This document shows, in pieces, positions 35,564 through 43,413 of a stretch of DNA of 64,000 bases. The stretch is from Wurfbainia villosa (lineage: Eukaryota > Streptophyta > Magnoliopsida > Zingiberales > Zingiberaceae). The position numbers were made by a program, and so were the translations under genes. Under the pieces are notes generated by a model. It was not told the origin of the DNA. It did no database searches and saw only the letters and a program-made list of their open reading frames with translations. The stretch is from contig CM045990.1 of NCBI GenBank assembly GCA_025175895.1, positions 56,049,704 through 56,113,703 on the forward strand, written 5' to 3'. The number at the start of each line of letters is the position of its first letter. The stretch's first letter is position 1.

Positions 35564-37467
35564 TCCATTTGTATCTTATATTTCAATCAGAGCACCCGTG
35601 CAGCTTTAAGGCAAGGCTGAGTACTCGTCCATTGCATGGTCGCCTCCATTCTGCAGTCGGTTTGTTTAATTGGAGACTCATGTAATTAGATGCTTTATGA
35701 TCGAGACTCTGGTTACATAACTGGGTTGTTTCATGTGTATTATTCTGGCTCTATTCTTTGCGAAGTAAAATTTCTGTCGACGCCCTGCAAATTGAAATGC
35801 CGTTCTGCTCCAGACTCAAGCAGCATGAGATGGCTCCACCAATTTTACTCTCATAATTTGGACTTTGTCGAGTCCAGAATATTCCGTCGAAGAGGTAAGC
35901 ATCGGCATGATTTATCTTCTACTCATAGGCTCTAAGACCAAATCCAAAGCACAAAAGAGACACCGGCGGTACTGGTAATTTCTTGTAAATTCGACATGAA
36001 TGATATCTACGCTTTCGTTTACTTAATTCTAGATCTTTTCCAGCTCTATTGATTGTCAACAATGATAAACCAAGCGTAATTGATTGTAGCTTAAAGCGAC
36101 GAGCATTCCATCTCGAACTATATCAGCTGCATGCCTCTAGACACGCACATCGGCAGGCTTCTATATGTATAGTTTGGTGCCTAGATATAGAAGCAAATAT
36201 GAAGTTGCACACACTCTGAGTTGAATTTTTCATGCTTTACATGTCCATTACTGGACCTGTTTCTTGTGCAGGTGATGATGCACGATGAAAGTTGCTGCAT
36301 ATGTATTTTCGTGTTCATACAACAGATATGTTCAGCAAAGGACCAAGTGGTTCGCAGTGTGGCCTTGCCTTTGGAAACCTTCCTTATAATTGTTGCTTTG
36401 CCAATTTTGATTTTTCAGGTAATTGAATTTCTTGATTGCATTACCATTTCTAATCTACTCTGGAAGGCTAAGTTCTGTTTTTTTTTTTTTTTTGTCTCTC
36501 TCTCTCTAATTCCACTTGTCATTGGTAATGGTCGAAGTGAAACATTATGAGGAAACCCAAAAGAATGTCCGTCACCTATAGAGAGCATCCAAGTTTTGAG
36601 TCCAACCACATTGTAACCTCGGCTCACAAAATTTGCTTTTGAGAAAAAATATTGAATCGTCGAATTAGCGATTCTCCTATGGTTGTCTTACGTTCGAAGA
36701 AGAGAGGTAAATCGAAAAGTATTTGCATGGACAATCTCAGTTTTTATAATTTGGTATCTCATTTGGAGAAAATTTTTATAAATTCGTCGTAGTTAGGGAT
36801 CGAACTATGGGCATTTGAGAGTCAAAACTGGATGCTCCGTCGCTACATTGGAGTTCCGAGGGCATAAAATTTGCTTCGTAGAAGTTCAAATAGTGTTTAG
36901 TTTGTAGGAAAATTTTATTTTTTTTTTATTTTTTGAGAAAATAAAAAAATATGGAAAATGGTATTTAGTCGGTATTTTCTATCTTCGTTTTTTAGAAAAT
37001 GAGAGAGTATTTTTTAGAAAATTAAAAAACATAGAAAAGTTATTTTTTGAAAAATGAAAAGTGTGAAAAAAGAAAAAAGGAAAGGAAAAATATGGTATAT
37101 CAGGTACTCACCAAGTTTTATGTGTACAGGGTTTTTATCTATATGAGAATCGAAAAAAAGATCGCACGGTTTTTATTTTATTAATGTAAAAATTGATAAC
37201 CTTCACTCCGCTCTTCAATATCCAACCTTATCTTGTAGCATTGATTTCCTTTGAGCAAGGTGTACTAAAAGTGAAAAAATAAATAAATAACGATATAAAG
37301 GCGTAGAAATAAAAAAAAAAAGATATATAAATGATAAATAGAATATTTATGTATTTAAACAAAATTAAAAAAAAATACTTGAACTGTGATGGTTCCAAAC
37401 CGGTCGAATGAACAATTGATGCATTGTTTTATGACTAACTCGGACCGGGTTCCAGCCGCTCGATCCA
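35564..37467. other. intergenic after the uncharacterised gene
   Basis: The first few hundred bases are probably 3' UTR. The rest is AT-rich with no supported gene. A dispersed repeat at about 36701-36850 is listed separately. Confidence 0.5.
36701..36850. repeat. dispersed repeat, copy 1 (partner at 43464-43640)
   Basis: Shared phrases in order with 43464-43640: GTAAATCGAAAAGT, CATGGACAA(T/C)CTCA, GA(A)AATTTTATAAATTCGT, TA(G/A)AGAG-type link, then GAGTCAAAACTG / GAGCCAAACTG and GTCGCT. Same orientation. Family unknown. Confidence 0.6.
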
Positions 37468-37839
37468 ATGGCGTCACCTCGATCCGGTCGCTCAACGCCT
37501 TCCGCTTATCTCCGGCTGTTCTTGGATGTGGCCTGCTCGGATGAGACCGGCGTGGCTCTCTCCTCCGTGCACAAGTTCGTCGCTTTGGCCATCCGCCAGC
37601 CGGGGTTCGAGGTGTCCGAGCCGGCTTCCGAGGAGACAGTGCCGGCGAAGATACTTCAGGTGATGCTACCGGCTAATCTGCAGAATCGTCAACACCTGCA
37701 ATGCCGAGTCGACCTGGAGGCCAGCGGAGCTCCGACGGCTTGGATTTCGGCGGGCTCCGGAGGTTCGATGACCGATGAAACCGTACCTGCAGCGGCAGAG
37801 ACTTCGTTACAGGCGACGGCGTCCTGTCCAGTCGAATGA
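37468..37839 (+). CDS. orphan GC-rich ORF, hypothetical protein
   Basis: An intact 123-codon frame beginning MASPRSGRSTPSAYLRLFLD. Codon composition over the first ~75 codons looks coding (GC-rich third positions, balanced residues: SSVHKFVALAIRQPGFEV, EETVPAKILQ), and the second half is Ala/Ser/Thr-rich and less convincing. CAG|GTGATG after KILQ could be a splice donor, in which case this would be a first exon, but only simple repeats follow downstream. No family or signal is recognised. It may be a decayed or captured gene fragment. Confidence 0.35.
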   Translation: MASPRSGRSTPSAYLRLFLDVACSDETGVALSSVHKFVALAIRQPGFEVSEPASEETVPAKILQVMLPANLQNRQHLQCRVDLEASGAPTAWISAGSGGSMTDETVPAAAETSLQATASCPVE

Positions 37840-37889
37840 GATTATTGTGTATTTTTCTTAGTCGCGCACATGACGCGTAAAATCGTGTG

Positions 37890-37914
37890 TGTGTGTATAT
37901 ATATATATATATAT
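37890..37914. repeat. (GT)n-(TA)n compound microsatellite
   Basis: About five GT units merge into eight TA units just after the orphan ORF. Confidence 0.8.
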
Positions 37915-38039
37915 GAATGAGTTCTTTTCTCCTGCGCGACTGATTCATCCGCGCCCGTCCACGATGCACCGACTCATCGCCGCGCCGCCATCGCCGCTGC
38001 TCCGCCACCTCCGCCGCTCGGACCGGAGTGCGTTGGAAG

Positions 38040-38480
38040 CGCACACGGTCCGACAGAGCTCGCTCGGCCGGATTGGCCGAATCCGACGCATCGGCCGCGA
38101 TTCCGGCCGATCATGGCGGCGTAGCGGCGCTGGACGCCGCCGCGATCGGGCGGATTCCGGCCGCATTCTGCCGGAATCCGGCCGCGACGTGGCCAAATCG
38201 GCCGGTCGGCGGCCGATTCGGCCGCGATTCGGCCGCCGGCCGGCCGAATGGCGGCCGACCCTTTCATGGGCCGGATGGACCGGCGCCCGTCTGCCGATTC
38301 CGGCCAATCAGCCGGAATCCGGCCCGATCGGCGGGCGATAATGGCCGCGCATCGCCGGCCGCGATCGCGCTTCGTTTCGACGGCCGGTTAGGCCGACGGC
38401 GGCCGATCCGATCGAAAGTCACCGTCGGACCGCCGCGAAGTTAAGCGCCGATCGCGCCCGGCCGGGCCGGCGGTGATGGC
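38040..38480. repeat. GGCCGATTCCG-type GC-rich degenerate tandem repeat
   Basis: Diverged short units on the theme CGGCCGATTCGGCCG / ATTCCGGCCG fill about 440 bp at very high GC, keeping several frames open on both strands at once. Those ORFs are rejected as genes. The CGG/CCG words are strongly self-complementary. Confidence 0.7.
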
Positions 38481-38552
38481 CGGATTGATGGCGCGCGACG
38501 CGGCGGCGTGAAGCGCGTGGACGAAGTCGCGGAGGAGGAGTTACGCGGAAGA

Positions 38553-38555
<3 letters not shown>

Positions 38556-38629
<74 letters not shown>
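38556..38629. repeat. long (AT)n microsatellite
   Basis: An uninterrupted AT run of about 74 bp (some 37 units), abruptly following the GC-rich repeat. It is likely highly variable and able to extrude a cruciform. Confidence 0.95.
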
Positions 38630-38633
<4 letters not shown>

Positions 38634-38639
38634 TCGTTG

Positions 38640-38870
38640 ACGGAAAGTTAAATTCCGGTCATGATTTGACTAGAATTCGATGGCGATCCGAATATAATCT
38701 GATTGTGATCCGATCGGCATCAAAATTTGATCGAATCGTGACTATTTTCGATCGGAATCCAATCGACCATCGACGAATTGGAGTAGTTGACAGGCAAAGT
38801 GTGCAGCGGAGGAAACACTCTGCATTTTTCATTTACTATGTAATCGCGATCGATCGGACGACGGAAAAAT
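38640..38870. repeat. GATC-rich degenerate repeat, locus C
   Basis: AATTCGATGGCGATCC, GATTGTGATCCGATCGG, TTTGATCGAATCGTG and similar words closely recall locus A at 6890-7520, and both are followed by a GCATTTTTCAT / GTATTTTCAT phrase. Confidence 0.55.
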
Positions 38871-39615
38871 CGTCGTCGTGTATATATATATATATAAAAC
38901 ACTAGAATATCTAAACCTTCAATCCGATTAATCTCTAGGAGTATCGATCATGCCCTATAGATTTTTAGAATGTCTCGCCAATAACTGAGTCGGATAAAAT
39001 CGGAGCTCAAGAGGTCATCATCAATCATCGAGGGTAAATCAGAGAAATACTTATAACTTTTTACGATTCAATCCGAACTCCGCAATCGCATCATTCTTGG
39101 ACGATAGTCTAATATCGAAACCGTACTCTATTCACCGGACAAATTCTTGAATCCCTGAGTCGTCCGAATGATTTTTTTTTTAAATTCATTATCGAAAGAT
39201 ATCACAATAAAAGATTGAACTATATCCTCATGTAAAATAACTCTTCATTTTTACCGTTGCATCGTACCACTGAGGCAAGAGTTCGCTTCTTATAGTTCCG
39301 TCCCTTGATTAATTTGAAATTGTAAGCATGCCCTTTGGAATCAAATTACAGATACACCCATGAAGATTTAAATTTTGCAACAAGGGCTTGCACAATCTAT
39401 ATATATGCTTCAAAAATCATTGGATTATTATTAAAGGTGCTTATTTGTGTTGATTTATTAAAAAAAATGGAGAGGAGAAAAACAATTAATTAAAAATACA
39501 GATAAATTTTAAGAATTCAAAGGAAGAAGAAGGAACAAAATAAAATAAATTGTAGTATTTTTGAAAGAATTGAGAATGAGAAGAAGAAAAAACAATCCAT
39601 CACACAGTTAATGAT
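38871..39615. other. intergenic, 3' of the glutaredoxin-like gene
   Basis: AT-rich DNA with a short TA microsatellite at about 38880-38896 and no ORF or RNA gene that can be supported. The last 100 bp would be 3' UTR of the minus-strand gene. Confidence 0.5.
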
Positions 39616-41109
39616 TTAACAGCAAATGGGGCATAAAACCAAACCGTTCTCGTTGCAACGTTGGCACCGCGTTGCTCCCGACTCCTCTTCGCCATGGACT
39701 TTCCTACTGCCACTGCACCCCCAGCACACCACGAACTTCACGCCGGCGCAGCCTCTGCAGGACCCGGCGGCGCCGTCCATGGCCGAGTGGTCGGTCGGGA
39801 CTCCCTGCAGCAGCGTCAGCAGCCTCCCTTGCTCGTGGAGGCCCAACACCTCGTCGGCGCCGCCGATGTACCGCCCCAGAATGAACAGCCGCGGGGGGAT
39901 GGCGCGGCCTTCCAACGCCCCCCACAGCTCCTTCCTGAACGCCAAGTGCATCGACACATCTCGCTCAAAAAATCGAATTTTGAGGCTCTGGAGCAGGAAG
40001 CGGACGCCGCTGCAGTCCTCGAAGGTCTTACGGATCCCCCGCAGCGTCGTCGTGTAGAGGATGACGGATTCTTCTCCGCCGGGAGGGCACCTGTAATCGA
40101 ACTCCAGCAAGGGATTTAGGGCGGCGGCTGTGGCGGCGGCGGAAGAGGAATCGTCGGTGCGAGGAAGTTTGGCGGGGGGCTCCGCCTCGCCTACTTGCGG
40201 CGGATCCCCTTCTCCATTGCGCTCGATTAGGGCATCAACCCTGGCTCTACGATTGTACTCCTCGATGACGGATTCTTCTCCGCCGGGAGGGCACCTGTAT
40301 TCGAATTCCAGCAAGGGATTTAGGGCGGCGGCGGCGGAACAGGAATCGCCGGTGCGAGGAAGTTTGGCTGGGGGTTCTGCCTCGCCTACTTGCGGCGGAT
40401 CCCCTTCTCCATTGCGCTCGATTAGGGCATCAACCCTGGCTCTACGCTTGTACTCCTCGATGACGGATTCTTCTCCGCCGGGAGGGCACCTGTATTCGAA
40501 TTCTAGCGAGGGATTTAGGGCGGCGGCGGCGGCGGCGGAAGAGGAATCGTCGGCGCGAGGAAGTTTGGCTGGGGGCTCTGCCTCGGCTACTTTCGGTGGA
40601 TCCCTTTCTCCATCGCGCTCGATTAGGGCATCAACCCTGGCCCTGGCTGTACGCTTGTACTCCTCGAAGCCTCTCATGTGCTCCGTCACCGCCTCCCGGA
40701 ACGCCGCGAGAAGCTCCGGGTCGAAGAGTGTCTCCGATTCAGGATCCGGCCGCCGGTATCTCTCGCCGCACTCCACCTTCACGTCTGAACCCATAAATGC
40801 GTCGCCTTTGAGCGGCGGCGGCCTATAGTTCTCTTTATCGCAGCTGCTGGGAGAGCTCCCGACGAGGTCGGATCCTTCGTCGTCCTCTTTGAGGTTTCTG
40901 ATGAGGTTAGCGGAGTGTACGACGAGGAGGTCACCGAGGATGCGGCGTGGAGAAGCATGGGGCGATGGAGCTTCGTCATGGTGCTTGAGATAAGGCACCT
41001 GAGAGATGGACTTCAGCTGCTTCAAGATCCTACCTTTGATGCCTTTCATGGCGCTGCAACTGATGCGGGAGGAGGAGGAGGAGGAGGAGATGGACTGCAA
41101 CTGCTTCAA
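39616..41109 (-). CDS. glutaredoxin-domain / CxxC zinc-finger-like protein with triplicated linker
   Basis: Single-exon gene, 497 aa, of the plant At5g39865-like group. The C-terminal third is the conserved part: VILYTTTLRGIRKTFEDC (first glutaredoxin strand and helix; the classical CxxC redox pair is replaced, as in this group), KIRFFERDVSMHLAFRKEL, PPRLFILGRYIGGADEVLGL, HEQGRLLTLL, then a four-CxxC tail (CRGC, CWGC with GSRKV, CQRC, CPIC). The N-terminus is Ser-rich and basic (MKGIKGRILKQLKSISQVPY), typical of the group. Unusual here are three in-frame copies of a 65-69 residue unit between them, given as a separate repeat. Function in the family is not established. The 232- and 152-codon antisense frames are shadows. 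Confidence 0.9.
   Translation of the reverse strand: MKQLQSISSSSSSSRISCSAMKGIKGRILKQLKSISQVPYLKHHDEAPSPHASPRRILGDLLVVHSANLIRNLKEDDEGSDLVGSSPSSCDKENYRPPPLKGDAFMGSDVKVECGERYRRPDPESETLFDPELLAAFREAVTEHMRGFEEYKRTARARVDALIERDGERDPPKVAEAEPPAKLPRADDSSSAAAAAALNPSLEFEYRCPPGGEESVIEEYKRRARVDALIERNGEGDPPQVGEAEPPAKLPRTGDSCSAAAALNPLLEFEYRCPPGGEESVIEEYNRRARVDALIERNGEGDPPQVGEAEPPAKLPRTDDSSSAAATAAALNPLLEFDYRCPPGGEESVILYTTTLRGIRKTFEDCSGVRFLLQSLKIRFFERDVSMHLAFRKELWGALEGRAIPPRLFILGRYIGGADEVLGLHEQGRLLTLLQGVPTDHSAMDGAAGSCRGCAGVKFVVCWGCSGSRKVHGEEESGATRCQRCNENGLVLCPICC
40061..40666 (-). repeat. three-copy in-frame coding repeat
   Basis: Units at 40460-40666 (207 bp), 40265-40459 (195 bp) and 40061-40264 (204 bp), in protein order. 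Each encodes RARVDALIERNGEGDPP, then AEPPAKLPR, a short Ser/Ala run of varying length, LNPLLEFEYRCPPGGEESVI. Lengths are multiples of three, differing only in Ala/Ser codons. The last unit runs straight into the glutaredoxin domain, and the first two run into EEYKRRARVDAL-type starts. Confidence 0.95.
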
Positions 41110-41460
41110 GAACTCGATTCGAAGATCGCGACTAGATTCTCATCGGATCTGATTGGGGCGCTTGCTGCTGCTCTTGCTCTGCGATGAATCGCAAGTTCGC
41201 AACGATGGCAACGGCTAATTTTTACTAAATGGGGAGAGCAACGGTCGAAAAGTTGGCCCTGGCCACGATTTGGGTAGCGAAAATGGAGATCAAATGCAGA
41301 TTGTTAGGGTTTGACTTATCTCGTGTACCACGTGAGCTCGTGGCCTTCGTGTCACGAGTCGGCTGACACGAGAGCAGGGAAGCATCGCGCCCGCGTCTTG
41401 ACGGCCTTCCACGTCAGACCATCAACCATTTACTTTGATGGAAGTGACGAAGAAAGAAGC

Positions 41461-41520
41461 ATGACATGGCGGGCTAAAGTGCCATCAGTGTTTCCTATGG
41501 TGGATACAGAGAAGGATGTC
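41461..41520. repeat. motif-block repeat, first (partial) copy
   Basis: ATGACATGGCGGGCTAAAGTGC... and GTGTTTCCTATGGTGGATAC with AGAGAAGGATG match the blocks at 42588 and 42768. Only about 60 bp is shared. Confidence 0.7.
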
Positions 41521-41859
41521 GGAAGCATCAAACCCGCATCTGGACTCTGGAGGTTCTTCCACAGTTTACTTGGATGGAAGTGACAGAAAGTTGTGTTCGG
41601 AGGTGCAACTCATAGGGAGACCTCAAGTAAGGATGTGATTAGCCCTAAGAATAAATTCAGATGACTAACGTAGCCATGTTAAAATTTGAAAGGACAAGAG
41701 ATTGATTATTGAAGGTGACGATCAGATTACCGATAACTCTGCATTTCTGCACTAGCCATCTAGAATTTGATTTACCCTCTTCACACGTAAGGACAGTAGT
41801 GGAGGATCGCTAATGTGACGGTTCCATATTTTTTTCAACTAAGGATGTGATTCCTCACA

Positions 41860-42370
41860 TTTCAATTTCGATTTCGAAACTATCTCATCATCTAATGAAA
41901 TCAAAATCAAATGGTTTACTGATGATTTTGATTCTTTACATATTTAAAATCTAAATTTAAATTATTTAATTTTAATTATATCACTTCTTTGACAATTATT
42001 TAACTCTATTATTTTTCAATTTATTAATTTGATTTATTTATTTTAATTTAAATTATCTTATATTTAAATTTTATATAATTCTTTAAATTTAAGATTTATC
42101 ATACAAAAATTATCATTGAATTAATAAATTCGCATTAACGAAGGAAACAATTACGTACCTTATTCTTTGATTTTATAGTAAAAAAAAAACTTGAATTTAA
42201 TTTATATAAATTAACTTTCAATTTCGATTTTAAAATTTTAAGAATTAAAATCGAATCATATATTTTCGGCTCCGATTCTTGAATCGGAATCGAAAAAAAT
42301 AATTCCGATTCAATTTTTAAACCATCGATTCTGATTCAAATCACAGTTCGAATTGAACCGTGATCACTCT
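41860..42370. repeat. degenerate ATTCGG/AATCGA-rich repeat, copy 3
   Basis: Ends with AATCGGAATCGAAAAA, ATTCCGATTCAATTTT, CGATTCTGATTCAAATC and similar words around a very AT-rich middle. It is related in composition and layout to the repeats at 3255 and 17050, but the non-simple core was not found, so membership is tentative. Confidence 0.4.
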
Positions 42371-42587
42371 TACCTCAAAGCATAGCATGGCAATTGGCAA
42401 ATCCCTACGAGCATAGCTGAGTTGATACTCGTACGATAAAGTTACTCTAATGGACAAAAGCGTCAATTCTTCTAGGATAAATGCCATTGATTAATACTCT
42501 TTCATCTAAAAGATCACTTGATTGTCGTAATTTATTTTCCTTTAGACGATGGGGAACGTTATTGTCTTTTGTTGCAATTGAAGCAGG

Positions 42588-42930
42588 TCATGGCAGGCTA
42601 AAGAGCCATTAGTGTTTCCTATGGTGGATATAGAGAAGGATGCCGGCCCATAACCTACCGACGAAGAAGAGGGGAAAAAGGAATTGCCATTTAGGTTTGG
42701 CTAAAGAGAGCAAGTTCATCCGTTTGAAGGACAAAAGTCTGATCAAGGCATTTTGCTCACTATGAAATGACATGGCATGGTAAGTGCCACTAGTGTTTCC
42801 TATGGTAGATTTAGAGAAAGATGACCGACCGAAAGAAAGAAGAAGCAGAAGAAGAAAAAGAGAGGGAAAAGGAGGCAAGTTCATCCATTGGAGGAGAAAA
42901 GGTCTGGTCAAGTCACCTTGCTCGCTATAA
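42588..42930. repeat. tandem repeat of about 175 bp, two copies
   Basis: Copies at about 42588-42765 and 42768-42930. Both run TCATGGCA / ACATGGCATGG, GCCA(T/C)TAGTGTTTCCTATGGT, TAGAGAA(G/A)GATG, an AAGAAGAGGG purine tract, GCAAGTTCATCC, AAAAG(T)CTG(A/G)TCAAG, TTGCTC(A/G)CTAT(G)AAA. The unit start also matches 41461-41520. Confidence 0.8.
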
Positions 42931-43102
42931 AACTTGTTTTCACAATGTTTTATTTCTAAAAGAAACACAATGGTTTGAAATACACACCTGACAAACATCT
43001 AAGTCTTGCAACGTCCTGATACATTAAAACTTCAACGAGTTCATGTTCTTTATAGTGTGGAAGCATGATGATGAGCTTTAGATTAGAGGATAAAGAACAA
43101 GC

Positions 43103-43374
43103 TCATTTTTCACTGATTAAATTACCAGTATCCGCCATGAATCCAATGCTGAAGCCGAAGGTAATGCACGTAAGCTGCTTCCCATCGTCACCCTTTATGT
43201 TCATTGTTAGTGTGTATGATCCCTGCATTACAAGTAAACAACAATCACAGCTCTACAGATTGCACATAGTTACTAGAAAATAGCTTAGAAAATAGATTAA
43301 GACAGTACGAACATATTAAAAAAATGACCGATATAGATATTATGGTTCGAATAGTTGAATCTAAAAGATGCAAA

Positions 43375-43413
<39 letters not shown>

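Larger units (their letters stand above)
41110..43102. other. intergenic between glutaredoxin-like and ML genes
   Basis: About 41110-41300 is the promoter side of the minus-strand glutaredoxin-like gene. The rest contains three copies of a GTGTTTCCTATGGT motif block and a degenerate ATTCGG-like repeat. The 90- and 129-codon ORFs here are not family-like. Confidence 0.5.

Noticed and set aside
37945..38444. Five overlapping ORFs of 97-150 codons
   Set aside because: All come from the GGCCGATTCCG repeat and are Arg/Pro/Gly-rich low complexity.
40130..40828. 232-codon plus-strand ORF with a repeated sequence
   Set aside because: Antisense of the three-copy glutaredoxin-like linker. Repetition keeps it open; it has no family signature.
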